Assembly: GCA_013339765.2 (NCBI GenBank)
Contig: CM023449.1
Span: forward strand, 105,440,417 to 105,504,416
DNA from: Haemaphysalis longicornis
Lineage: Eukaryota; Arthropoda; Arachnida; Ixodida; Ixodidae
DNA length: 64,000 bases
Direction of reading: 5' to 3'
Position numbers and translations under genes: made by a program. The notes under the pieces were generated by a model that was not told where the DNA came from, searched no databases, and was given only the letters and a program-made list of their open reading frames with translations. Positions 38,050-47,704 of this stretch are shown piece after piece. How positions within the stretch are numbered: the first letter of the stretch is position 1; the number at the start of each line of letters is the position of its first letter.

Positions 38050-38816
38050 TTGCAGCATTTCATGTATCTCCAGGCGAAATATGGGGCAACAGAATTTTTT
38101 ACTGATGCTTATCTTCAAAGACATCCATTGCGGTGTCTTGTGCTGCACACGAAACCAATTTCAGTGCTTGTAAAACCATGAATGTGAATTCTAGCACTTT
38201 TACAGCGGAGGCATATGGTCTACTCCTTGTTTTAAATCACATCAATGAACATAATATCGCAAACTCCATCGTTTTCATGGATTCACTAAGCGTCGTGCGT
38301 ACATTATCATCCCAAAGGTCTTCCAAAAATTACATTTTCAATCTGGTTTTTAAATCTTTGATGTCGGCGTATGCGTCAGGCGTGAATGTTACCATCTGCT
38401 GGGTTCCAGGCCACGCTGGCATTGCGGGCAATGAGTTTGCTGATGAAATGGCCGCTGCTGCTGCACTGAGAAACACTCTAGACATAGCAACAGTACCGTA
38501 CACTGACATGAAGCCAGTCATCATACAACACCTACGTAAAACATGGCAAACATGCTGGACTGAATAGTCAGACAACAAGCTACATGTAATAAAGCCACAC
38601 TTGGGACGATACACAACTGACTCACACAACAGACACATCGAAGTGACCTTAGCAAGGTTACGGAAAGGCCACAGACATGCAACACACTCGCACTTGCTCA
38701 CTGGATCTCCAAGACCCATGTGCAGCAGGTGTGGAGAGCGCCTATCCGTAATCCACGTACTCATCCAATGCAAGGCACTTGACACAACACGACGCAAACA
38801 CTTCCCACAACTATAA
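38050..38816 (+). pseudogene. I-like LINE RNase H and C-terminal region
   Basis: FFTDAYLQRH (first catalytic Asp, about 38097) is followed, after a frame change, by FTAEAYGLLLVLNHI (Glu, about 38200-38245) and IVFMDSLSVVRTLSS (Asp, about 38270). ICWVPGHAGIAGNEFADEMA (38394-38450) carries the last catalytic Asp. A stop at 38565 is followed by the C-terminal domain with ARLRKGHRHATHSHLL and a CSRCGERLSVIHVLIQC cysteine block, ending at 38816. All four catalytic acidic residues are readable. The domain removes RNA from the hybrid during retrotransposition. Confidence 0.85.
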
Positions 38817-39189
38817 AGACAACACATTCCGTTTCACCCATTGTACTTTCTAGGAGACGAGCCCATTGTTTCCACCAAGCTTGTTTTTAAGCTTCTCACC
38901 GATGTCAATTTTTTACATCTCATCTCTTATCATGCATCATGACAACCTGGCCCTTTACTCCAGTCATCTTCAGTAGCTTGTTTTAGTTTGTGTATGTTTA
39001 CTGAAACCCTCTACTTTTTACTTTCACATCGCTGTCATGAAATCACTTTTGTTTGGCGGTCTTTGCCTTTAGCTGGCCTTGCGCCATTAAAATCCAGAAA
39101 TCATCATCATTGTGTACCTGATCAGTTGAGAATAAATCGTAAACCTCGCTTTTGCATTATAATAAATAGCATGAACTTGATTTTGATTT

Positions 39190-40400
39190 CGCGACCGAAA
39201 CTTCTTAACAATATGTAAGCCTTGCGTGAGCAGCAAAGTGTCTATGTTGACGTTTTAGGTCCTCAGGTAACAACATACGAAGCTTGTTAATGTTGCCCTT
39301 ATTCGAGCTACACTGCCCTTAACATATTCCACATGATAGGTGTATCGAAGAGCTTCGTCGAAATACACAAAAAACTTTTATTCCCACACTTGTTGTAACA
39401 CATCTGTGTCGAGCGCTATGGCGATATGGCATTCATACGATGGACCGGTTTATTTATAGCAGAAACGATAATATACTTAGTTTGTTGTATATTTAAAAGT
39501 TGCTGATTCGCACCTAATCACGTTGAAAAATTTTGCAGGTAAATATTAGCATCCCGTACGAGAAATGTTAAATCTTTAAGGTACAAAAAAACATTTGTGT
39601 CGTCCGCGTATAACACTATTTAAGGAGCATCAGGAATATTAAAAATATTATTAATATCCAGACGAAATAGTACCGCTACTAACAAACCCAGGTGGGACAC
39701 TGCACACTAAAACGAGGGACACAGCATCAGATAATACGTGGTTATACACAGCAAAGTGTACTGCTTTTTTAAGGTTACTCTGCAATAGCTTATACGCCCT
39801 GCCACGTATTTGGTACTATAGGAGCTCTTTGAAAGAATATGACGCTTGATTGAATCGGAAGCCTTTCATAAAATATCACCCAAAATACAATCTGGTTATT
39901 GATTGATTGATGATGATTGATTGATTGATTGATTGATTGATGATTGATTGATTGATTGTAATGTTTAACGCGCCGACACAACGCCGGCGACAAGGCGTGC
40001 CGTAGTGGACCGCTCTAGAATAATTTTGAGCACCTGGAGATCGTTACCATACGCCTAAATCGCGTACACACGCGGGTTTTTGCTTTTCGCCGCCTTCATA
40101 AGAGTGGCCGCCGCAGTCGGCAATCGAACCGGCGACTTTGTGCTCAGCAGCGCAACGGCTTAGCCACTGAGCTACCACGACGTTTTTTTTTCTAATGTTG
40201 ATTCTATCTGATTCTGTTGATTTGCCGTTCTGAAGACCACACTGTTTTCAAGATAATATTTGATATTTTGACGGTGAATTGTTATTTGGGCGTTAGATAC
40301 TTTTTCAGAAACCTTTGAAAAAAGCGGCGTTATAGATAATTGCCTACAATTAGAAATGTTGCCAACCACACTACCTTTGGCGATTTTCATTTTGTCTCGG
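39190..40400 (-). pseudogene. Minus-strand LINE RT relic split by a SINE
   Basis: Reading leftwards from 40400: AKGSVVGNISNCRQLSITPL then FSKVSEKVSNAQITIHRQ (40385-40270) is the RT fingers block. A SINE occupies 39897-40182. Beyond it, after several breaks, a degenerate SGVPQGS block lies near 39700-39660. A YADDTNVF-like catalytic box follows at about 39609-39590, with NKPVHRMN (about 39460) and a thumb segment near 39360-39300. Stops are numerous. CR1/Jockey-like. Confidence 0.6.
39897..40182 (-). repeat. tRNA-derived SINE (Ruka-type) with GATT tail
   Basis: On the minus strand the head carries an A-box-like TAGCTCAGTGGCTAA (complement of 40160-40175) and a B-box-like GGTTCGATTGC (complement of 40121-40131), spaced as in tRNA genes. 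A body containing GGCGGCGAAAAGC and GCGCGTTAAACATT follows, and the tail is an AATC repeat (GATT on the plus strand, 39897-39958). This head, body and tail plan is that of tick tRNA-derived SINEs such as Ruka. It is not a functional tRNA gene. It lies within a minus-strand LINE relic. Confidence 0.85.
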
Positions 40401-40512
40401 AGCGTACCAGTTTATACGATTAAGTTAAATAAATGATGACGCACAAAACAAATTAAATGAGACACTGCTTTACTAGTTGCTGTTTCGATGCCGTAAAAAA
40501 ATTTCCCCGCAT

Positions 40513-41160
40513 TTCCCCGAGAGGAAGAATGTGAAAGTGCGAATGCATGAGTTGAATTTGCGCGGTTCGGTAATGTTCGCGAAAGAGAGATCACAGACAC
40601 ACACACACAACTACAAAGAAAGAAAGATGCATTTATTCACAGACACCTATTTGTGTTGTCGTTGTACATGATTGCTAGAGCGGATCTCAGCTTTGAAATT
40701 TCGTGTCAGTACTCCTTTAAGCGGGTGCATTAGCCCTTCTCACGCCCGATTCCTGGCCAATCCCCCACGTGGGTATGTGCCATGCACAGACACCTATTTG
40801 TGTTGTTGTTGTACTTGATTGCTAGAGCGGATCTCAGCTTTGAAATTCCGTGTCATTACTCCTTTAAGCGGGTGCATTAGCCCTTCTCACGCCCGATTCC
40901 TGGCCAATCCCCCACGTGGGTATGTGCCTTGTCAGCGGCCAGGCAGCGCGCGCCCATCTCTCCCCGTTGCCAAGGAAGACGAGGTAATTCTTGGCCAATC
41001 TCCCACGTGGGTATGTGCCATGTCAGCGGCCAGGCAGCGCGCGCCCATCTCCCCCCGTTGCCAAGAAGACGAGGAAGCGCGCGCACCCGCAGCTGTTGCT
41101 ATGTGGACGGACGGCGGTCACCGGAATCAGGGTTGCTTATAAAGTGCATTCGCACTAAAA
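40513..41160 (+). mobile_element. Palindrome-ended element, copy P3 (expanded)
   Basis: Same family as P2. TTCCCCGAGAGGAA precedes AAAGTGC-GAAT-GCAT (40534-40547); the far end is AAGTGC-ATTC-GCACT (41142-41156), followed by AAAA. Two internal tandem expansions set it apart from P2. A 147-bp unit starting CACAGACACCTATTTGTG is present twice (40638-40784 and 40785-40931). A ~91-bp unit with GGCCAATC and CCCACGTGGG is repeated next to it (motif at 40755, 40902 and, altered, 40993). No coding capacity. Confidence 0.75.
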
Positions 41161-41507
41161 ACCACAAGCACAGTGACTTTTGAGCCAATGTATCCAGTCG
41201 CAATTTTCTGGAGGAGTTGTAGGGCACAGAAACATTGATAGCTGCAGATCCCAAGGCATGCACCTTTGTTTATTGTTTATTGGGTGGTGCCCACCAACAG
41301 CCACTAGGCCTTCTTGGGTGGTGCACACAAAAAGGACAGGGCGACACACAGATAAACAAACGGTATAACATTGGAGACTTGATTATGAAGTGGCAGGGGG
41401 TCGCAACGTACATAGTACACCCGTACACGCGCGTGCTTGCAGGCACGCACACGCACTCAACACACACCACACGTAAGCACCGCGGCGCATTGCGCCGCAC
41501 GCACCCC
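41161..41507. other. Unannotated stretch before CA-rich DNA
   Basis: No gene motif. A phrase with inverted symmetry, GCGGCGCATTGCGCCGC, lies at 41482-41498 just before the CA-rich tract. Confidence 0.4.
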
Positions 41508-41602
41508 CACACACACACACACACCACACACACACCACACACAACACACCACACACACACACACACACACCACACACACACACACCACCACAACACACAC
41601 AA
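41508..41602. repeat. CA-rich microsatellite
   Basis: Interrupted (CA)n with CCACA interruptions over ~95 bp. Thr-His open frames across it are artefacts. Confidence 0.95.
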
Positions 41603-41769
41603 TGAATTTATTACATTTAAGGAATAAGATTACAATCAGTAATTAGCACGGGACAGGCTTGTGACAAGGTAATACAAAGTACATTGGCAAACAAAACATA
41701 CATACACGCATGCCCACGCGGGTGCATGTGAAGGTGAACAAGTGCAGGCAAATGCGCACGTGCATGCAT

Positions 41770-41808
<39 letters not shown>

Positions 41809-42118
41809 CACTGAATTTATACATTTAAGGAATAAGATTACAGTCAGGTACATTAGCACGCGCTGAGACAGGGCTTGTGACAAGGTATACTACAAAGTAC
41901 ATTGGCATACACGCAAGTTCAGTACAATCCACCGTCGTAACTTACTGGGGAACATGGATACTGGAAATAAGTACATATAAAGCAAAATTTATATGTATGC
42001 ACGGCACATACGCTCGTGAGTGCAAACAAAACATACATACACGCATGCCCACGCGGGTGCATGTGAAGGTGAACAAGTGCAGGCAAATGCGCACGTGCAT
42101 GCATGCACACACACGTGC
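41603..42118. repeat. Tandem duplication with embedded CA tract
   Basis: Unit 1 (41603-41811) and unit 2 (41812-42118) both start TGAATTTAT-ACATTTAAGG and end in GCACGTGCATGCATGCACACA. Unit 1 lacks about 100 bp that unit 2 holds in its middle (about 41910-42020). A (CA)n tract (41771-41811) closes unit 1. The sequence may be the 3' UTR of the minus-strand LINE to the right, but this is not shown. Confidence 0.8.
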
Positions 42119-42899
42119 GGACACACATACATAGGTACACGGGAGTATGTGTACGGCAAACGGTGCAAGTGTAGAAAATGGGAAGGGAACGGAAAACACG
42201 AACACGAGATAACTTCTATACCATACTGAATGGGTAACAGCGGTTTCAAATGCATGCATTTTTCAGGGCGCGTTTAAAAGTGTTAACATTGCCGGAAAAG
42301 ATGTCCAAACATGCACGAAAGTCATCATTATACACGCGTTGCACACGGCACACTAGAGACAGCATCTCTGAGGTGGTTGCTAGAGTTTTGCTGTAAAATA
42401 TGGAGGTCAAAAAATGACTATTACAATTATTTGCAAGGTTGCTACATGTTACAGTCTGATCAGCCGTATATATTTCTTTTGGCAAAGGAGTGGTTGTTTT
42501 GGGTAATAAATCCCTTACGGGGATCCTAATATACGGGCCAAAATTTGTTCGAGTATTATCAAATCCAGATGTTATACTTCACTAGAAAGTTTGTTCCGGA
42601 GCGATGGATACTCCTTCAGTAGTGCTGATTCACTTGAAGTTATGAACTTACTGAACAATTTTTCGGCTTATAATTTCTGTAGTAGTTCTTTCGTTATCTA
42701 AGGTTTTCTGATCTTTCCGCAGCTTTTCAAGATGACTTCTGGTAATGCGATTTGTACAACTCGATATTGTGCAACGGGCGATATTGTGCAACCGGCAACC
42801 GTTTCTATGGTGCCAGGGCATCAGTAAAGGTGGTTTTGTGGTTCTTTTTATGAAATTTTCATGTCCGATGCCAGATTTTTTACGGACATTACGTATGGT
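42119..42899. other. Probable decayed 3' part of minus-strand LINE
   Basis: A minus-strand frame at 42246-42485 (VQRVYNDDFRACLDIFSGN) is open but I do not recognise the domain. Position suggests continuation of the minus-strand I-like LINE. Confidence 0.3.
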
Positions 42900-44292
42900 T
42901 ACGCAAGAGAGGATCGTTTTAGGAACAGATCTGCAGTGTATGTATCATGTAGTAGGATGTCTGAGGGGTGTTTTTGAAAAAAACGTTGTTTTGACTGCCT
43001 GTAGTAAGGCTGTGTAGGCACGCTGACTTTCTGGTGACCACATATCTGATTCTACATACAGGCGTTCTATCCGGCTTGTTCGGAAAGAACCAGTCGCCAA
43101 TCGAAGGCCCAGGTGTTACACCGGGTCAAGGAGTTTGAGAGCGGACTTTGAGGCTGATTGATAAATAACACTGCCATAGTCAAGCCTCGATATGACAAGG
43201 CTATTGAAAATTTTCATTAAGCAAGCCTTTTCTGTTCCGTACGACTGGCGTTCGAGAACATTTAGAATCTTAAGTACCCTAATGCATATTATTCTTAGTC
43301 TTTTGATGTGGAGTATGAAACTTGACTTCTCATCCAGCAGAATGCCCAAGAACTTCTGCTCCCTTTTTACTGGAATTTCTTTTCCGTCTAGGATCGGGCC
43401 GCATGACTCGTAGTTTTGAAAAGAGGACGCAGGTGGTTTTTTCCTTCATTGAATTTAAAACCGTTTTGATCCGCCCATCTCGAGAGACTATTCACTCCCA
43501 GTTGGATCTGTCTCTCGTAAATGGACCTATTGGAAACTCATCTGCACGTCGTTCACATAGACAAAATAAAAAAGTGAGCCGGGTAAAACATTCTTTAAAC
43601 TATTTATTTTAACAATAGAAAGTGTGCAAATCAGAACACCACCCCGCGGCACACCATTTTCTTCGGTGAACACTCTTGATAGAGCTGCACCAAGGCCCAG
43701 TCGAAATGTTCTATGAGTAATGTAATCCTCCAGGATAATAAGCATATTGCCGCAAATACCAAACGCGGCAAGGTCAAGGAAGATGCCACAACGCCATGCG
43801 GTATCATAGGCTTTCACTAGATCAAAAAGATTGAGACAGTGCTGTTTGTGTACAAATGCGTCTCTTATATAGGCTTCCAACCCTACAACACTGTCGGTTG
43901 TGGACCTACCTGACCGGAAGCCAGACTGACCACTATTTAAAATTCCATTAGAGTTTGCCAGTGAAAGGGGCCCATAGCCGCCCGCTAAAGAACATTCCTT
44001 CCTTTTTTATTATCGGGTCAACAATGGCCTCTTTCCAGGTCTTGGGAAGACATCCAGCTTGCCATATTTTGTTGAATAAGAGTATTGTTCCCTCTGTATC
44101 TTCATGGACATGTTCCACCATTTCATATGTAATTTTGTCTGCCCCTGGGGAACTTTTACCACAGGTAGCAAGCGCAACAGCTAATTGGTGCTTAGTGAAT
44201 GTGCTTTTGCAGCCCTTCCGTTCTGCTTTCCTCTTGTGTAGTGGCTGCCGTTCAATGATGTTTTTGTGTTGTAAGAATTGTGTGGTGTAGTG
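42900..44292 (-). pseudogene. Minus-strand I-like LINE RT fragment
   Basis: From right to left: HYTTQFLQHKNIIERQPL (about 44290-44240, aligning with HYTNTFLRHK of the I-like LINE near 36410), CGKSSPGADKITYEMV, and LPKTWKEAIVDPIIKK (about 44050-44000). Palm A (LNLFDLVKAYDTAWR) is at about 43830-43785. ENGVPRGGVLICTLSIVKIN (43660-43605) follows, then a degenerate YVNDVQMSF box (about 43560-43530), with Asn replacing the first catalytic Asp. A thumb segment MGILLDEKSSFILHI and SLVISRLDYGSVIYQ (43349-43116) completes it. It is a relative of the element at 33.5-39.1 kb, and its upstream end abuts the LTR element at 44293. Confidence 0.8.
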
Positions 44293-44707
44293 TGGGAAAA
44301 AGAGGAACAATGGGAAAGACGTCAGACCAGGACTTTCGCGGCCGTTGAAAGTTATTTAATTGAGCGCACGCGGTCTCATGGGGCACTCGGCTGGAGATTC
44401 GTGAACGTGCTACAAGGGGAAGGATCCGGGGGTGACGCGCTTTAGCGGAAGTACATAGGTAGCCTCGTGACGGAACGGTTAACGCCACAGCTCAGCGCTC
44501 GAGTTCGCCCGGCGCCACGAGTCCCATGGCCGACCAGCTTCCGACACCCCGGAGCCCCGAAACACGTAAGCGGCTGCCCGGCGAGGCCGTCTCCACCTCG
44601 TCGTGACTTTCTGCGGGTTCTCCTTGCCTCGTAGAGATTTCTTTTGAGCGCCTCCCCCTAGTTTTACTAGCATCGCTTGTCGTTAACGGGTTGAGAGTTC
44701 TTTTTTT

Positions 44708-45074
44708 AAATGCAGAGCATTTCAGTAACTCACGATGTCACGCGCGTTGTCCCGTCGTAGTTCGTACCGTCGTTGTCCGCACCCCTCCCCCTACACTCTA
44801 TAAAAGAAAATACTATCCGGCGCCAGGCTTCGATCCCTCCACCCTGCGGGAGGAACGCAATGTACATGGTGCTCTACCGACTGCGCCACAAAGCCGACAC
44901 AGAATGGGACGCTACGAACGCGCCTTATATCGTTTACTCATTCAAATTACTGCTGACGAGCGCTCTCTCGTCAGCAGTTGCCACAAGTGCAACAACATTA
45001 ACGCAACGCAAACTACTTAACGTCGTACGCCCCCGGAAATGCTCTGCATTTGATCGTGCCCCTCGCGAGGGGGA
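44708..45074 (-). mobile_element. Palindrome-ended element, copy P4, in the 5' LTR only
   Basis: In minus-strand order: a perfect 14-bp palindrome CCCCTCGCGAGGGG (45059-45072), CACGATC, then AAATGC-AGA-GCATTT (45037-45051). An internal stem-loop with 11-bp arms CTGCTGACGAG (44950-44977) and a tRNA-like block (44817-44895) follow. The terminal AAATGC-TCT-GCATTT (44708-44722) runs into seven A residues. The flanks carry a T-rich direct repeat, TCTTTTTTT (44699-44707) and TCTTTTTTG (45075-45083). The sister LTR at about 48103 has the uninterrupted site, so this is a clean later insertion. Confidence 0.8.
44817..44895 (-). other. tRNA-like segment (A and B boxes) in P4
   Basis: On the minus strand TGGCGCAGTCGGTAGAGC (complement of 44871-44888) fits an A box with D-arm, and GGGATCGAAGCCT (complement of 44825-44837) fits a B box with T-arm. 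They are ~35 bp apart, as in tRNA genes. The acceptor stem does not pair convincingly, so it is not called a functional tRNA. It could serve as an internal RNA polymerase III promoter. Confidence 0.65.
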
Positions 45075-45752
45075 TCTTTTTTGTGTCTTGTTTGTAGTAG
45101 TTGTGTATGTGAGGAATGATGATGTTGGAGGGCATTTCACTTGTTGTGTACAGCTTGCAGAGCTGCTAGATTTTTTATAGTAAGTGCTGTTGTCGGGGGT
45201 TAACGATGTTTGTCCCCGAGAGTGTTTTGCGTGTTGCGTACTTGTTATTATTTGTTTGCAGTTGCATTGTCGAGGTTAAACAAGTGTTTGCCTCTCGAGT
45301 GTTTCGCGTACAGCTGTCTGAGTTATGTTTTCGAGGTCGAAGGTGATGGCGTAGGACACGGCGGATCGAGCGTCGCCGTAGTGGCCCTTGTGTATGTGGT
45401 TTTCCTTGGTTATGTGGCTATCTAGTAGCGCCATGTGCTAGCCTTCCTGCGCGCACGTGCGCTTAGTGTACGGCAGATTAGTGCCAGCGCGCACAACGCC
45501 GATGGAGTGTGAAGGCTTTTTTTTTCTTATGTCGAGCGTTGCATTGTAATATTTTGTTTGTGTAGTAAACTTCTATAGTAAAAACGCAGCCGAGCATCTC
45601 CGTTGATTTTATTCACCCCAGCATCTCGGCACACGTGGGAACTCACCGGTTGACCACCCTGTTAAAATATAAATAAATGTTGTATAGCGCCCTTCTCCAT
45701 TGGTTTTTGATAGCGGACGCAATTACCCGGGGGAGGAGTCTGTGACAATAAT

Positions 45753-45770
45753 TGGCGTCCACGACAGGAT
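45753..45770 (+). promoter_or_regulatory. Putative primer-binding site
   Basis: TGGCGTCCACGACAGGAT starts with TGG six bases after the LTR end, the usual position for a tRNA primer-binding site. The tRNA species is not identified. Confidence 0.5.
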
Positions 45771-45879
45771 CGGTCGGCCACGTGTTGAGGATGCTGGAAT
45801 CGGAGAGGCTTACTTGTAGTAACGCTAGCTGCTGGCTCGCGTGTTTTTTCTTTGAGGATCCTATAGCCTGAATCTCGCG

Positions 45880-46689
45880 ATGGCGGAGAATGACAAGTTT
45901 ATCGAACAGGGGCGAATTTTCGGACTGGAAGGAAGTAAGTTTATGGAGATCGTCCAGCAGGAGATAGCAAGGTGTAGAAATTAGCGTAATGAAGAACGGT
46001 AAAGGAATAAGGAGGAGACGGAAGCCGAAAGGCTGAAGGTGGAAGCCTAAAGGCAAAGAGAGAGGAAAAGGTTTGAACGAGAGATAGAAAACCATAAGTT
46101 GGAGATATACCTAGTTAGTCAGTGCAGTAGTCTGGAAGAGCTGGAACGAAATAGATAGAGGAGGAGAGATGAGGCGAAGGAAGAGAGTATGAGAGAACAG
46201 CAAGAGGCTGAAAAGGGGAATCAGAAGAGACAGGAAGAGGCTGAACAAGAGATCCAGAGGAAGGAGTTAGAACAAGAGCTGCAGCGGAAGAAGGAGGGAG
46301 CGCGACTGGAGAGGCAGTTAGACATGGATGAAACTCAAGAAGAGAGTCAGACGAAGGAAGAGTTCCCGCAAGTCTTTGGAAGGAAAGATCTCGAGGCGCA
46401 GATGGGAAACCAAGAAATGGATAGGACGAATGACATTTTGCAGCTGCGCGAACTCGAGGGTCCAGGCGGAGTACCTGAAGAGTCTGCAGCTTTGGGGGCG
46501 TGCAATGCTGGGCCGCATGAGTTCGTGCCGCCGTTGCAGGAGCAGCGCGACAGCGCAGGTGCGTGTTTGGGTGTTTCTCAGCATACGGGCGCGGGTCAGG
46601 AACAACATCGAGAGCAGAGAGCTTTGGACCTTAGCTTGCGTCGTAGTGGCACGACGCCGATCTTTTTAGGCAGTAGGCCAGCAAGGTAG
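45880..46689 (+). pseudogene. Gag-like coiled-coil ORF
   Basis: The ATG at 45880 starts MAENDKFIEQGRIFGLEGSK, an opening typical of Gypsy-type gags in arthropods. It is followed by a long Glu/Arg/Lys/Gln-rich segment with coiled-coil character (to about 46380) and a less charged C-terminal part ending at the TAG of 46687-46689. One frame runs through the whole 270-codon span. It has four in-frame stops (around 45982, 46009, 46048 and 46156) and no frameshift. No zinc knuckle, protease or RT follows. Its stop-only decay and coiled-coil design would fit a structural role in trans-mobilised particles, but that is inference. Confidence 0.6.
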
Positions 46690-47704
46690 CGCCCCGGGGA
46701 CGAAGAGTTCCTACCGGCATGGGAGAGAGCTAAGGTCGCTTCGCAGCAGGCGCGTAGGGAGACGTGCGCGTGTGGTTCCGATTCCCGCGGGAGGGAAGAG
46801 ATAGGCGGTTGCGCCTGAGCGTATTGACCACGCCGCGCCGGACGACGTTCCGCAACATTTTGGGCGACCCTCGGTATGTGCTAGTTACCCGAGCCCGTTC
46901 GACAAGCAGAGTTACTTGCCTAGGCGGGTAGAGGCGGTATGCGAGTTGACCGTTTTGTGTCCTTTGGGACAATTTTGTATGTTTGACTTTACTGTGTAGT
47001 CTTTTCGTTGAGTGTGTCATGCAGCTTGCATCTTTTCCGCACGTGGATATAGTGTTGGTGTAGGAATGAAAGGTTTTATTTTCGTTCCCCTTAGGAGATT
47101 TGTGCGTTGAGTTCTTCCAGTTTAAGACTAGTGTAGGAGTGCAAGAGAGACTTGAGCAGCGTTGTGCGTGGACTCACACCCTGGAGTGTGAGTTGTTGTG
47201 GCGCGTGAACTTGCGCAGTGCAGTCGACCGAAAGTGTTCTGCAGGTGAGCGCGTTCTCAGATCTGTGAATGCGCGTTTCAACGATTCATCGGTGCTGTGC
47301 GACCATGAGAGACACTTACTCGTCACGAACTTCTTTGTTTAGTTTCCCTTTTGCCTGTCTAGAGCAGTGTGTATGTGTGGTGGCCTATTGTTTGTGTAGA
47401 TTAGAATATCCTGGAAGAATATTCTTTAGGAGGAAGCAAGAGTCATAAACTTCAGGCCAGGCCCTCTATTTTTGATTTTCGGGCGGCCGACATGACGGCC
47501 TTCCGGACTGGTTCGGCCATTTTGCGGCGCGCTGAGGAATCCGGGGTTTTTCTCGGCTTGGTGCTCACGCCTTTTGTTTCGCCCTGCCTGCTCCCAGGAC
47601 AATGCGAGCTGCCACATTCCAGCGTGCAGGTGCGGGGGGTGACGTCACGATCGCAGGCGCGGCCGTTGCGTGCTATGACGGCGAGTGGCAGGGGGTGCCG
47701 AGAG
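46690..47704 (+). other. Non-coding interior of the LTR element
   Basis: About 1 kb between the gag-like frame and the 3' LTR. I find no pol motif. Frames are short. The final bases GCCGAGAGGGGGAAAA resemble a polypurine tract. It may be untranslated sequence left after deletion of pol. Confidence 0.5.

Larger units (their letters stand above)
33476..39115 (+). mobile_element. Nearly full-length I-like LINE with RNase H
   Basis: A 5.6-kb plus-strand element. The C-rich and GC-rich 5' UTR (33476-33746) is followed by ORF1 with three CCHC knuckles (33747-35178). ORF2 then has APE endonuclease (35232-36091), RT (36170-37829) and RNase H plus C-terminal cysteine region (38050-38816). The 3' UTR ends GCGCCATTAAAATCCAGAAATCATCATC near 39100. 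Domain content (zinc-knuckle ORF1 and RNase H after RT) fits the I/Jockey group, I clade preferred. It has about six frame breaks in total. The minus-strand fragments at 42.9-44.3 and 48.8-49.6 kb are relatives. Confidence 0.85.
44293..45747 (+). repeat. 5' LTR with nested element
   Basis: Matches the right LTR along its length, with scattered substitutions, except for a ~365-bp insert (44708-45074) that the right LTR lacks. Near the end ATATAAATAAATG (about 45667) provides an AATAAA signal. The start at 44293 is approximate: similarity between the LTRs begins around GGGAAAA-GAGGAACAATGGG. Confidence 0.8.

Noticed and set aside
39897..40182. Functional tRNA gene on the minus strand
   Set aside because: The tRNA-like head is followed by a SINE body and AATC tail, so it is a SINE.
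41235..41627. Thr/His- and Cys/Val-rich open frames
   Set aside because: They are translations of CA/TG microsatellite DNA.
44817..44895. Functional tRNA gene in P4
   Set aside because: Acceptor stem does not pair well and the block lies inside a mobile element.
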